Assembly: GCF_900109195.1 (NCBI RefSeq)
Contig: NZ_FNZG01000007.1
Span: forward strand, 1 to 64,000
DNA: 64,000 bases
Direction: 5' to 3'
Source of the DNA: Pseudooceanicola nitratireducens
GTDB lineage: Bacteria; Pseudomonadota; Alphaproteobacteria; Rhodobacterales; Rhodobacteraceae
The notes below the pieces were generated by a model. The model made no database searches. It was not told where the DNA came from and worked only from the letters and a program-made list of their open reading frames with translations. Shown one piece after another: positions 8,280 through 16,836 of this stretch; the first letter of the stretch is position 1, and every line of letters starts with the position of its first letter. A program made the translations under genes and the position numbers.

Positions 8280-10448
8280 ATGGCGAAATCTGCCCAGAAA
8301 GTCACCCTGTCCCCGTCCCGGGACATTCCCATCGACAAACTCATGCTGAGCCAGTCCAACGTCCGGCGCATCAAGGCCGGCATCTCCATCGAGGAACTGG
8401 CCGAAGACATCGCCCGCCGCGGGTTGCTGCAGAGCCTGAGCGTTCGACCCGTTCTGGCGGATGATGGTTCCGAGACCGGCAAGTTCGAAATCCCCGCTGG
8501 CGGTCGGCGCTTCCAGGCCCTGTCTCTCCTGGTGAAGCAGAAACGCTTGGCCAAGACCACGCCCATTCCCTGCATCGTGCGGGATGCCACTTCCGCGATC
8601 CTCGCCGAAGACGACTCGCTCGCTGAGAACATGCAGCGTGCAGCCCTGCACCCGCTCGACCAGTTCCGCGCCTTCGTTGCGCTTCGGGAGAAGGGCCAAG
8701 GCGATGAAGAGATAGCGGCCGCGTTCTTCGTCACGCCGCAGGTGGTCAAACAGCGCCTGAAACTCGCTGCCGTGGCCCCTGCCCTGCTCGAACTTTATGC
8801 CGAGGATGAAATGACGCTGGAGCAGCTGATGGCCTTCACCGTCAATCCGGATCACGAGCGTCAGATTCAGGTCTGGGAGGCGATCAAGTCGTCCTGGAAC
8901 AAGGAGCCCTATCAGATCCGGCGCATGCTGACGGAAACCTCCGTGCGGGCCTCTGACCGGCGCGCCGTCTTTGTCGGCGTCGAGGCCTACGAGGCGGCGG
9001 GCGGCACCATGTTGCACGACCTCTTCCAGGGCGACGACGGCGGATGGCTGGAAGACCCTGCCCTGCTCGATCGCCTGGTCAGCGAGAAGCTTCAGGCTGA
9101 AGCCGAAGCCATCGCGACCGAAGGTTGGAAATGGATCGAGGTCTCGCTCGACCTGCCCTATGGCTACAGCCACGGCCTGCGACGGCTCAACGGTAATCCG
9201 GCGCCGATGTCGGATGACGAAGGCGCGGCCCATGCCAAGCTGCTCGCCGAATACCGGGCGTTCGAAGAGGAGTACGAGGGCCAGGACGAATTCCCTGAAG
9301 AGACCGACGCCCGCCTTGGCGAACTCGAAGTCGCGATGGAGAAGCTCGAGAGGCGGCCGCTGATCTTCGACGCGGAGGAGATCGCGCGGGCAGGGGCCTT
9401 TGTGACGCTTGATCGCTCTGGCGAGCTTTCCGTCTATCGGGGCTTTGTGCGGCCGGAGGATGAACCTCGGACAGAGGCCGACGTCCACAGCGGTGAACAG
9501 GCGGCAGACAGGCAGGGCGCTGAGCTTTCGGCGACGAGCAACGTGGATGGTATCGGCCATGGCACGGTGATCACCTCTGCTGGTCAAGCGCTCGGGGCGG
9601 GTCTGTCGGACGAAGAAGACGATGGTGCCTTGAAGCCCTTGCCCGAGCGGCTGGTCATGGAGCTGACGGCGTACCGCACCTTGGCATTGCGCGAAGCTGT
9701 CGGGCGTTCTCCCGACATCGCGCTGACGCTGCTGCTCCTGAAGCTCGTCAACGACACTTTCCGGATGTCGAGCGCTTCAGGCGGGTGCTGCGAGGCATCG
9801 GTGCGTCACGTCTACATGTCGGCGCAGGCCAGCGATCTGAAGGACAGCGTGGTTGCCAAGCTGGTGGACGATCGCCACGCGGAGTGGGAGGCCGACCTTC
9901 CGCTTGGCGACGATGCCGCTCTCTGGGAATACCTGACCTCCCTCGATCAGGTGAGCCGGCTGTCCTTGCTCGCGCATTGCCTTAGCTTCGGGATCAACGC
10001 GCTCCACGAGAAGGTGAACCCCTACGGTGCCGGTATCTCCGCCAGTGGTCTGACCCGACGGATGGCGCAGGCCGACTTGCTTGCACAGGCAGTCGATCTC
10101 GATATGGTCGAGGCTGGCTGGGAGCCGACGGCCGATACCTACCTGAACCGCGTGCCCAAGGCCCGGATCCTTGAAGCCGTGCGCGAGGCAAAAGGGGAGG
10201 GGACGGCGCAGCTCCTCGATCACCTGAAGAAGGCCGAGATGGCGACCGAGGCCGAGCGCCTTCTGAAGGGCAGCGGCTGGTTGCCGGAGGTGCTTCGCCG
10301 TCACGATCTGGCGGCACTCGAAGGTGAAGAAGGGCAGGGGGCGTCTGGTGACGTTCCCGACACCGAGTTGTCCGAGGATGTCGATCTGCCCGCCTTCCTC
10401 ACCGCTGACCTGCCGGGTGATGATGCGTCGATGATGGCCGCGGAGTGA
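8280..10448 (+). CDS. Large ParB/RepB/Spo0J-family protein
   Basis: 722 residues, about twice the length of RepB. The N-terminal ~250 residues form a ParB-type domain (IPIDKLMLSQSNVR, SIEELAEDIARRGLLQSLSVRP, IPAGGRRFQAL, AENMQRAALHP), followed by a long alpha-helical part without a known fold to me. Proteins of this type are common backbone genes on alphaproteobacterial plasmids next to conjugation and stabilisation genes; their role is unclear. The ATG at 8280 has GGAGAAG at good spacing, so it is preferred over 8214. A degenerate copy of the parS palindrome (14 of 16 bases) lies at 9483-9498 within the gene. Confidence 0.85.
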   Translation: MAKSAQKVTLSPSRDIPIDKLMLSQSNVRRIKAGISIEELAEDIARRGLLQSLSVRPVLADDGSETGKFEIPAGGRRFQALSLLVKQKRLAKTTPIPCIVRDATSAILAEDDSLAENMQRAALHPLDQFRAFVALREKGQGDEEIAAAFFVTPQVVKQRLKLAAVAPALLELYAEDEMTLEQLMAFTVNPDHERQIQVWEAIKSSWNKEPYQIRRMLTETSVRASDRRAVFVGVEAYEAAGGTMLHDLFQGDDGGWLEDPALLDRLVSEKLQAEAEAIATEGWKWIEVSLDLPYGYSHGLRRLNGNPAPMSDDEGAAHAKLLAEYRAFEEEYEGQDEFPEETDARLGELEVAMEKLERRPLIFDAEEIARAGAFVTLDRSGELSVYRGFVRPEDEPRTEADVHSGEQAADRQGAELSATSNVDGIGHGTVITSAGQALGAGLSDEEDDGALKPLPERLVMELTAYRTLALREAVGRSPDIALTLLLLKLVNDTFRMSSASGGCCEASVRHVYMSAQASDLKDSVVAKLVDDRHAEWEADLPLGDDAALWEYLTSLDQVSRLSLLAHCLSFGINALHEKVNPYGAGISASGLTRRMAQADLLAQAVDLDMVEAGWEPTADTYLNRVPKARILEAVREAKGEGTAQLLDHLKKAEMATEAERLLKGSGWLPEVLRRHDLAALEGEEGQGASGDVPDTELSEDVDLPAFLTADLPGDDASMMAAE

Positions 10449-10547
10449 TCCGCTCCATCCGAGGGCGGGGAAACCTGCGCTCAATCACATAAAATGCAAC
10501 AATATCAATAAGATGAATGCAAAATGACGCATTCAGGATGAGGAATC

Positions 10548-11021
10548 ATGTCTCCAACCACCATTCTCGAAACCGCGCCCCTGGGCGCGCTCATTCGCTA
10601 CACCGATAGCACAACGAAACCGCCCGCCCGGTTCACAAAGAAGCTCGCGGCCTGGGAGCGCTCGAACGGCGTCGGCCGTCTCGTCAAGAAGGAGCCGCCG
10701 CGACCCTATCCGACCTGGACGGCGCCGGCGTCGTTCACGCTGCACGAGGGGAACTTCTCTTCGGACGGGGTCATTCTTGTCACCATCATGCGGACTCATT
10801 CGGCTGACAGTGCGTTGACATTCGAAGTGGCTGAGGAGCCGAAGCCCGGACAGGTGCGCGTCGTGCTGGATTTCGGCGGCTGCACGGAGCTGTTGCATCT
10901 GGCCGAGTCCGTCACGGCTGCCGAACTCTGGATCGCCAGGGAAAGCTATCGCAATGCGCGGCTGGAGATCGTCGGCGAAGAAGACGCTGGCAGGGCAGGG
11001 GGCGCGGAGCTTGCCGCCTGA
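10548..11021 (+). CDS. Hypothetical plasmid protein
   Basis: 157 residues, preceded by a purine-rich ribosome site (GGATGAGGAATC) that supports the ATG at 10548. No signal peptide, membrane segment or catalytic motif is visible. The sequence has a basic N-terminal third and a beta-rich middle. It follows the large ParB-like gene by 99 bases on the same strand and is probably part of the conserved plasmid backbone. No function can be given. Confidence 0.65.
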   Translation: MSPTTILETAPLGALIRYTDSTTKPPARFTKKLAAWERSNGVGRLVKKEPPRPYPTWTAPASFTLHEGNFSSDGVILVTIMRTHSADSALTFEVAEEPKPGQVRVVLDFGGCTELLHLAESVTAAELWIARESYRNARLEIVGEEDAGRAGGAELAA

Positions 11022-11424
11022 GCCCATTACGAGCCCAAGGGGCCTGCCCAAGCGCTGGCCTCTCACCCATCACGTCCCTCTCCCGCGAGATCGCGGGGCA
11101 CCATAGGATCCAATCCAACACGGAAGGAGGTCTTCCACGATAAGCCTGCCCGGGAGGCTGGCAGCGAAAGCATCAGCGGGACACCCGGCTCCAATCAGCG
11201 GTCGCACCATCCCCCGCTCGCCATTCCCTTCCTTGCCCCGAATCCCGTCTTCGAGATCAACCCGCGAGGGGTCGGACTACGGGCGAGCCCGTGCCGCCGG
11301 GTGGATTCGGCCCCGTTTCACTTTTTCGGGCCGAACGCACCCGGTGATGTCAGCCAGTCTTCGGGCCTGCGGGGTCCTGTCGCGCGGGGGATGGTCCTCC
11401 GCCTCCAAGACAGGAGCCAAACAG
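11022..11424. other. Intergenic stretch without a convincing gene
   Basis: About 400 bases. Frames open here on both strands, but none shows a domain or a ribosome site that I trust. GGAAGGAGG at about 11121-11129 resembles a strong ribosome site but no sensible reading frame follows it. It may be a remnant of a lost backbone gene. Confidence 0.35.
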
Positions 11425-11589
11425 ATGTCCCGCAAAGACGCACACGCCTTCGCCGCCTCCCTCGCCGCCACGCTCATGGTCTCGATCGTCGTCTTCCAGG
11501 CCGGTGATGGAACCTATGGCGCCGTCCCCGCCGATGAAATCGACGGCGACGAGGTCGTGATCGTCTCGGAATACGATCCCTTCGGGTGA
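11425..11589 (+). CDS. Small hypothetical protein with one hydrophobic segment
   Basis: 54 residues from an ATG preceded by GGAG about 10 bases upstream. A hydrophobic stretch (FAASLAATLMVSIVVF, about 9-24) suggests a membrane anchor or signal peptide. The rest is acidic (DEIDGDEVVIVSEYD). A perfect 7-bp hairpin overlaps the stop codon at 11586-11603. The role is unknown. Confidence 0.45.
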   Translation: MSRKDAHAFAASLAATLMVSIVVFQAGDGTYGAVPADEIDGDEVVIVSEYDPFG

Positions 11590-11644
11590 GGCTTTAGCCT
11601 CACTTCCCGAGGGCCCAGGCGTGGCACAGGTGTGCACTTGGGCC
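11586..11644 (+). terminator. Two hairpins after the small ORF
   Basis: GTGAGGC/GCCTCAC with a 4-base loop (11586-11603) overlaps the stop codon of the small gene. A second structure pairs GGCCCA at 11612-11617 with TGGGCC at 11639-11644. Neither is followed by a clear T-run, so factor-independent termination is possible but not proven. Confidence 0.4.
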
Positions 11645-11955
11645 TAGTAATGTCCCCGTGACCGGGGATAGTCAGTCGGCTAACAATCGCTTCCGACAGT
11701 CTGCTTCTACCATGTTCGGGAAGCCTTTTCGTCGATCATCCCTATATGCTGGAAACAGCGGTCACCCCCATGGTGAGCGCTGGTTACATGACGTTCATCA
11801 GCGCGGGGTCCATTCCGAACAGGCTGCTGGCGCTGTGCGCTGCCTTTCCGAGCGTCACGCTGCATAGCACGGTAACCGACGCGCCAGGCCAGGCCCTGAT
11901 GATCTTGATCCCGAAGCTGCATTTGGCCCTTTGGGAACCAAAGTGGATGTCGCTG
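11645..11955. other. Border between plasmid backbone and redox cluster, no gene called
   Basis: About 310 bases between the hairpins and the histidine kinase stop. An open frame from 11746 on the plus strand continues antisense into the kinase gene and has no recognisable domain, so it is left out. Confidence 0.35.
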
Positions 11956-13293
11956 TCACTCGCTGCCGTCTACCGGCAACCTGAGCGATACTTGAAAACC
12001 TGTGGTCCGGCCCGGCCGCGGCGATTGAAGGACAAGGCGGCTGCTGATCCGCTCTGCGATTGCGGCGACGATGGCAAGACCCAGGCCGCTGCCGTCGGAG
12101 GTGGCAGAGGCCCGCTCGAAACGCGCTGTCAGCCGGTCGAGTGTTTCGCCTGGCACGACAGGGCCGTCATTTGCCACGGTGAACTGGCCAGATGCGGTCA
12201 GCGTGACGTCGACCGGGGTAGTCTGTCCCCCATGACGAAGAGCGTTTTCCACGAGGTTCCGGCACAGAATGGCGAAGGCGTCGGGATCAAGATATGACAT
12301 GACAGCCATGTCGGGAAGATTTAGCCTGATACGATCTGGCGTGCCCGTGCGGCCAATATCGTCCACCACAATTCTCGCAACGCCCCTCAGATCCGAGCTT
12401 TTGTCCATCCTCAATCGCCCGCCTTCTGCCCGCGCCAGTTGCATCATGCGTTCTGTGCGTCGCGTCAGCCTTTTCAGCGTCTCCTCGATGTCGGTCGCAC
12501 GTTGTGCAGCCGCTCGGTCCTTGGTTTCTGACCTAAGCCTCTGCGCCTGCGCGATCGCTCCCGCGAGTGGTGTGCGTAGCTCGTGAGCGGCATTCGCAGC
12601 AAAGCTTCGCTCGGCCTCGAACGCTTCGCGCAATCTGGCCAGCAGGCTGTTCAGGGTGTCAGCCAGCGGGCCGATTTCGGTTGGAAGCCCCTCGTGAGGA
12701 ACCTGCGAAAGGTCGAGAGCGCCACGTGCGTCCAGCCGCGCACGGAACCGGCGCAGAGGATCAAGGCTGAAGCGAACTGCCAGGATGATCGCGATCAAGG
12801 CCACTGGAAGCACGATCAGCAAGGGCAGGCCGAGACCCATCTGGATTTCGCGAGCCACCGACATGCGATGAGCCAGCGGCTCGGCCACGGTGATGCGGAT
12901 CGTGCCTTGAAGCGCCGCATCGCTGTAGAGACGGTGCGTCGTGGTCTGGCGAAACCCGGGCCCGTCATAGGAGGGGAACACGGTGGGGTCCGCCGCATGC
13001 GATTGCAGCAGGACGCGGCCTTCGGCATCGCGCACGAGATAGGTGAAGAACTCGTCGTGCGCACGGATCGGGGCGAGCCGCTGGGTCACACCCTGATCTT
13101 CCCGCCCGACGATGTCGGTTACTGCCAGCGGCAGGATCCGCTCCGCTGTCTCACGGAGCGCGCTGTCGAAGACCTCGTCCATTTCGGCCCGGACGATCAC
13201 GGCCGTCACCGTCGCAGCGAGCAGCCACAGCACCGTCAGCACCAGCCCCACTGATAGGCCGAGCCGCGCCTGAAGGCTTGCGGGCCACCTCAT
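11956..13293 (-). CDS. Sensor histidine kinase (QseC/PmrB type)
   Basis: 445 residues. Transmembrane helix 1 (about 10-32), a periplasmic domain, helix 2 (about 150-172), a HAMP segment, the phospho-acceptor box AANAAHELRTPLAGA and the ATP-binding boxes (NLVENALRHGG and GSGLGLAIV). The ATG at 13293 overlaps the regulator's stop by 4 bases, so the two form an operon. The pair is divergent from the PepSY/ferric-reductase genes, like the qseBC or pmrAB type systems. The ligand is not clear; the periplasmic part shows no striking metal motif. Confidence 0.92.
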   Translation of the reverse strand: MRWPASLQARLGLSVGLVLTVLWLLAATVTAVIVRAEMDEVFDSALRETAERILPLAVTDIVGREDQGVTQRLAPIRAHDEFFTYLVRDAEGRVLLQSHAADPTVFPSYDGPGFRQTTTHRLYSDAALQGTIRITVAEPLAHRMSVAREIQMGLGLPLLIVLPVALIAIILAVRFSLDPLRRFRARLDARGALDLSQVPHEGLPTEIGPLADTLNSLLARLREAFEAERSFAANAAHELRTPLAGAIAQAQRLRSETKDRAAAQRATDIEETLKRLTRRTERMMQLARAEGGRLRMDKSSDLRGVARIVVDDIGRTGTPDRIRLNLPDMAVMSYLDPDAFAILCRNLVENALRHGGQTTPVDVTLTASGQFTVANDGPVVPGETLDRLTARFERASATSDGSGLGLAIVAAIAERISSRLVLQSPRPGRTTGFQVSLRLPVDGSE

Positions 13294-13949
13294 GGCCTGC
13301 CCAGGCGGTAGCCCATGCCGCGCTCGGTTTCGATGATTGCGCTCCCCAGTTTCTTCCGCAGGCGGCTGACATGGACCTCGATGGTGTTGCTCTCGACCTC
13401 GGCGTCGAAGGCGTAGAGCTTCTCCTCCAACTGCGCCTTGGACAGGAGCTGCCCGGGGCGCGCGAGGAAGGCTTCGAAGAGCGCCCATTCCCGCGCCGTC
13501 AGCGGCACATGTCTGCCATCCCGATGGACGCTGCGCGCAGCAAGGTCGATGTCGAGCGGTCCGTGGGTCAGGATCGGGTTGGGGTTGCCGCTGTAGCGCC
13601 GCGCGACCGATCCGATCCGCGCCGACAGTTCCGACAGGTCGAAAGGCTTCACAAGGTAGTCGTCTGCGCCCGCGTTGAGGCCTTCGATGCGGTCCGACAC
13701 TTGGTCGAGTGCGGTAAGAATGATGACCGGCGTCACGTCGCCCCGCGTGCGCAAAACCTTGAGGAACCCGATGCCACGCCCGTCCGGCAGCATCAGGTCG
13801 AGCAGGATTAAGTCGTAGGACGTAGCAGCCATGGCATCGCTTGCCGCATCCAACCGCGTAACCCAATCCACTGACTGGCCATCGGCTGCGATCTGGTCGC
13901 GCACGGCAGCGCCGAGGGTCGTGTCGTCTTCGATCAGCAATATGCGCAT
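13290..13949 (-). CDS. OmpR-family response regulator
   Basis: 219 residues. Receiver domain with the acidic pair IEDD, phospho-acceptor in LLDLMLPDG (D51) and K in YLVKPF, then a winged-helix output domain (TAREWALFEAFLARPG, NTIEVHVSRLRKKL, RGMGYRL). The start at 13949 (MRILLIED) fits the family. It is the first gene of a two-component operon. A shared element (CTGAC, 3 bases, AAGCTGAAGC) occurs in front of it and in front of the second PepSY gene, and is a candidate binding site. Confidence 0.93.
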   Translation of the reverse strand: MRILLIEDDTTLGAAVRDQIAADGQSVDWVTRLDAASDAMAATSYDLILLDLMLPDGRGIGFLKVLRTRGDVTPVIILTALDQVSDRIEGLNAGADDYLVKPFDLSELSARIGSVARRYSGNPNPILTHGPLDIDLAARSVHRDGRHVPLTAREWALFEAFLARPGQLLSKAQLEEKLYAFDAEVESNTIEVHVSRLRKKLGSAIIETERGMGYRLGRP

Positions 13950-13993
13950 GGTCGTACCCGTTCTTGTCTGATGTCCCTGCATGATCCGTCTGG

Positions 13994-14012
13994 CTGACAC
14001 GAAGCTGAAGCC
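13994..14012. promoter_or_regulatory. Candidate operator 1 of the 13.3-kb response regulator
   Basis: CTGACACGAAGCTGAAGCC lies in the divergent region between the two-component operon and the first PepSY gene. It matches the site at 15841-15859 in 15 of 19 positions. Both matches lie in front of PepSY genes, which supports a shared regulator. Confidence 0.45.
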
Positions 14013-14094
14013 TGTGGGTCGCGCCCGTTCAGGCTGTCGTCAGTTTCGCAGCGCATGAAGTGCATCAAGAGGCGAGCCACTAGGAGTGTGCCCC

Positions 14095-14412
14095 ATGAAG
14101 AAGACATTGACAATTATCGGCTTTCTCGCGGTCTTCCCGGCCGGCGCGGCGCTGGCTGACGACGACTGCTTCGTTCCGATGGCTGATTGGCAGCCGCGCG
14201 ACGCGGTTGCCCGTCTTGCCGAGGAAAATGGCTGGGCGGTGCGCCGCATCAAGATCGACGATGGCTGCTACGAAATTGACGGCCGGGATGCCCAAGGGCG
14301 TGCGATCGAGGTGACGGTCCACCCGGCGACGTTGGAAGTAATCGAGTTCGAGTTTGAGGACGACGATGATGATCGTCGCGACCGCGATCACGAGAGACGC
14401 GACGATGACTGA
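14095..14412 (+). CDS. Secreted PepSY-domain protein
   Basis: 105 residues: a signal peptide ending ALA-DDD, then one PepSY domain (WQPRDAVARLAEENGWAVRRIKIDDGCYEIDGRDAQG) and an acidic and basic tail rich in D and R. AGGAG stands 8 bases before the ATG at 14095. Its close paralog is at 15936-16316. Small PepSY proteins of this type are often next to two-component systems and b-type cytochromes or ferric reductases; they may modulate the sensor or the reductase from the periplasm (inference). The 3' end overlaps the next gene by 8 bases. Confidence 0.85.
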   Translation: MKKTLTIIGFLAVFPAGAALADDDCFVPMADWQPRDAVARLAEENGWAVRRIKIDDGCYEIDGRDAQGRAIEVTVHPATLEVIEFEFEDDDDDRRDRDHERRDDD

Positions 14413-15754
14413 TACGGCGCATCGTGATGGTAATGTCTCTGCGCCGGGCCTTCCCACACTCCCTCGGCTTTCCCTCAACTCTCCTCTGGCCCTGACGGGC
14501 CCGGTGCTGGTGGCGCTGCCATGCCTGCTGGCGGCTCTGTTCGGGATGAACACCTATGCGCCTTATGGTGCGGATGCAGCATTTGGTATTGCCGTCGGGG
14601 CCGCGGCAGTTGTCGCGATGGCACAGACCTTGATCCTCGCCGCACGGCCGCCACTGGTGGAACCATTGTTCGGCGGTCTCGATCGAATGTACCGGGTCCA
14701 CAAATGGCTCGGCATTTCCGCGATGGTCCTGATGATACTGCACCAGCAGATAGAGCCGGATTTCGAGCGTTTGGTGCGTGAAACCTCCCTTGGGGACCTA
14801 GGTGAAGAGGCGGGCGAACTTGCCTTCAACGCGCTTCTCGCCCTGGTTGCTGTCAGCTGGTTCCGGAGATTGCCCTTCATCGGGCTCGAGATTCCCTATC
14901 AGCTCTGGCGGTTCAGCCATCGTTTCATGGGAGCCCTTTTTGCAATCGTGGTGTTTCACCAGTTTTTTGTCGACATGCCTGCTGGGGTAGACCCGACATT
15001 CATGTTGGTGCTGAATGCTTTCGGCATCGCCGGAGTGGTCGCCTGGATCTTCACCGAGTTGCTCGCTCCGCACCTACGGCGTAGAGACTTCACCGTCAGC
15101 CAGATCAGGCAGACCGGTGACACGACCACCTTGACGCTCACCCCCAGAGGCCGGGCCATGCGGTGGCGGCCCGGGCAATTCGCTTTCGTTCGAGCGCCGG
15201 AAGCTGGACTGTCCGAGCCGCACCCGTTCACGATCGCCAGTTCCCCGCGCCCTGATGGCACTATGACGTTCTCCATCCGGGCTCTGGGTGGCTGGACACG
15301 GAGCCTTCCCGCAACCTTGCGGACCGGAACGCGCGTGCAGGTTGAGGGCCCCTATGGCCGCTTCGATTTCCGCAAGGGCGGCGTGCGCCAGATCTGGCTG
15401 GCCGGCGGCATTGGCATCACGCCGTTCCTCGCCTGGGCGGAAAGCCTGACGGAGGCGGAAAGGCGCGACATTCACCTTGTCCACTGTGTTCGGACGCAAG
15501 ACGAGGCGATCGGGTTGGAGACGCTGCGCGCTGCGGCCGCCCGCAATCCGAGATTCAGTTTCGAGGTGGTCGTCACGGCGCGCGATGGCAGGCTCACGGC
15601 TGAGCGGCTGATCAGCGCCACCCCTTTCGCAGTCCGGCAAGCCGATCTGTGGTTCTGTGGCCCAACCGGCCTGAAGGACGGGGTCCTCAAGGGCTTGAAA
15701 GCGCAAGGTCAAACGCCTCGCCGTGTCCGTTTCGAGCAGTTCGAATTCGCTTAA
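14405..15754 (+). CDS. Ferric-reductase-like transmembrane flavocytochrome
   Basis: 449 residues. Five to six membrane helices carry candidate haem ligands (HKWLGISAMVLMILHQQ and RFSHRFMGALFAIVVFHQF). They are followed by a FAD-binding domain (HPFTIASSP), a NAD(P)-binding domain (GGIGITPFLAW) and a C-terminal WFCGP motif. This is the NOX/FRE layout: cytoplasmic NAD(P)H electrons cross the membrane through haem to ferric iron, another metal or a periplasmic partner. The start at 14405 overlaps the PepSY gene, indicating translational coupling. A GC-rich hairpin follows at 15811. Confidence 0.88.
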   Translation: MTDTAHRDGNVSAPGLPTLPRLSLNSPLALTGPVLVALPCLLAALFGMNTYAPYGADAAFGIAVGAAAVVAMAQTLILAARPPLVEPLFGGLDRMYRVHKWLGISAMVLMILHQQIEPDFERLVRETSLGDLGEEAGELAFNALLALVAVSWFRRLPFIGLEIPYQLWRFSHRFMGALFAIVVFHQFFVDMPAGVDPTFMLVLNAFGIAGVVAWIFTELLAPHLRRRDFTVSQIRQTGDTTTLTLTPRGRAMRWRPGQFAFVRAPEAGLSEPHPFTIASSPRPDGTMTFSIRALGGWTRSLPATLRTGTRVQVEGPYGRFDFRKGGVRQIWLAGGIGITPFLAWAESLTEAERRDIHLVHCVRTQDEAIGLETLRAAAARNPRFSFEVVVTARDGRLTAERLISATPFAVRQADLWFCGPTGLKDGVLKGLKAQGQTPRRVRFEQFEFA

Positions 15755-15810
15755 CCGCGGGGCAGGGCGCATCGCCATGTCAGCCCTGTGGCCTGCGCTC
15801 GCACCTTTTT

Positions 15811-15834
15811 GGCCCCGCCCTCATCGGCGGGGCC
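15811..15834 (+). terminator. Strong GC-rich hairpin after the ferric-reductase gene
   Basis: A perfect 9-bp stem GGCCCCGCC/GGCGGGGCC with a 6-base loop, followed by ATTTTC. It stands 56 bases after the stop codon. The short T-run makes it a likely intrinsic terminator or at least a transcript-end hairpin. Confidence 0.65.
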
Positions 15835-15840
15835 ATTTTC

Positions 15841-15859
15841 CTGACGGCAAGCTGAAGCG
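15841..15859. promoter_or_regulatory. Candidate operator 2 of the 13.3-kb response regulator
   Basis: CTGACGGCAAGCTGAAGCG, about 77 bases before the second PepSY gene, repeats the element at 13994-14012 (15 of 19 positions the same, with AAGCTGAAGC identical). It directly follows the terminator hairpin, where the promoter of the next transcript should lie. Confidence 0.45.
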
Positions 15860-15935
15860 GGAATCGCCGACGCGTCAGGAAGGCCTCAGGTCCTGTCTCC
15901 AGATTGTCCTCAGCAGATGACAAGGAGACCCTGCC

Positions 15936-16316
15936 ATGAAGAAGACCCTGACCGCCTTCGCCCTGATCGCCCTGTTGCCCGCTGGCGCCGCCCTGGCCGA
16001 CGACGACGAGTGCCGCGTGCCCCGTGACCAGTGGCAGCCGCGCGAGGCCGCGATGCAGCTGGCTGAGCAAAACGGCTGGACCGTGCGCGACTTCGAGATC
16101 GACGATGGCTGCTACGAGATCGAGGGCCGAGATCAGGATGGCCGGGAGATCGAGGTGAAGCTCGATCCGGCGACGTTGCAGATCGTCGAGATGGATTACG
16201 AGGATGAGGACGACGACCGTGGCGGCGCCCGCAATCCCGCGCCCGCCGGCACGGTCGCCCCTCCGCAGAACGGCCTCTTCGGGAACGGCACCCCGCCGCA
16301 GGTTCAGGTGAACTGA
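15936..16316 (+). CDS. Secreted PepSY-domain protein, second copy
   Basis: 126 residues. It has a signal peptide (ALIALLPAGAALA), a PepSY domain nearly parallel to the one at 14095 (WQPREAAMQLAEQNGWTVRDFEIDDGCYEIEGRDQDG), and a Pro/Gly-rich tail. The ATG follows AAGGAGA at good spacing. It heads the DUF2271 / reductase / ApbE / P-type ATPase / VIT1 gene row. The duplication, with one copy per electron-transfer module, suggests one PepSY partner for each reductase. Confidence 0.85.
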   Translation: MKKTLTAFALIALLPAGAALADDDECRVPRDQWQPREAAMQLAEQNGWTVRDFEIDDGCYEIEGRDQDGREIEVKLDPATLQIVEMDYEDEDDDRGGARNPAPAGTVAPPQNGLFGNGTPPQVQVN

Positions 16317-16354
16317 ACCGCTCTCAAGCTCCTCTCCGAACAAGGATCAACCCG

Positions 16355-16825
16355 ATGAAATCGCTTCTCGCAACGCTCGCGCTCACCACCGCGCTGACGC
16401 TCCCCGGCCTCGCCATGGCGCGGCCGGGGACGCTCACCACGACCCTCAACAATTACGGCGGCGACGGGGCCTATCTCGCGCTCTACGTCACCGACACCTC
16501 GGGCGCCTATGTCGGCAGTCTCTGGATGGCTGGCGGCAAGTCCAAGTACTACGAGCACCTCAGCGATTGGTACCGCGCCACCGGCGGCGACACCGCGCAG
16601 GTGAACGGAATCACCGGCGCCAGCGTCGGCGCGGGCCGCACGCTCGAGATCACGCTCGACCTCGCCGACGCGCTCTTCGACGCGGGCTACACGCTCCACA
16701 TCGACGCGGCCGTCGAGGACATGCGCGACAGTCCGAACGAGGTGGCGGTGCCGCTCACGACCGATGGCGCGGGCACGCCGGTGCGCGGGCGCCGGTACAT
16801 CGCCAGCTTCGCCTACGACATGTGA
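16355..16825 (+). CDS. DUF2271 periplasmic protein with candidate flavinylation motif
   Basis: 156 residues with a signal peptide cut after AMA. The body fits the DUF2271 family (LTTTLNNYGGDGAYLALYVTD...). NGITGAS at 84-90 resembles the ApbE target motif D-x-x-S/T-G-A-S/T, with N in place of D; S90 would be the FMN-bearing residue. ApbE is encoded two genes downstream, and DUF2271 proteins are often neighbours of ApbE. I infer a small periplasmic flavoprotein that accepts electrons from the PepSY-TM reductase of the next gene. FMN attachment is not proven. Confidence 0.75.
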   Translation: MKSLLATLALTTALTLPGLAMARPGTLTTTLNNYGGDGAYLALYVTDTSGAYVGSLWMAGGKSKYYEHLSDWYRATGGDTAQVNGITGASVGAGRTLEITLDLADALFDAGYTLHIDAAVEDMRDSPNEVAVPLTTDGAGTPVRGRRYIASFAYDM

Positions 16826-16836
16826 GGAGCGGGGCC

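Noticed and set aside
8118-9587. 489-codon open frame antisense to the large ParB-like gene
   Set aside because: It is a shadow of a GC-rich coding strand; the sense frame has clear ParB motifs and the antisense product shows none.
11746-12297. Plus-strand frame of 183 codons
   Set aside because: Its second half is antisense to the histidine kinase, and the first half has no recognised motif.
13294-13866. Extension of the histidine kinase frame upstream to a 636-residue protein
   Set aside because: This part is antisense-phase overlap with the response regulator gene on the same strand; the kinase ATG at 13293 overlaps the regulator stop as expected.
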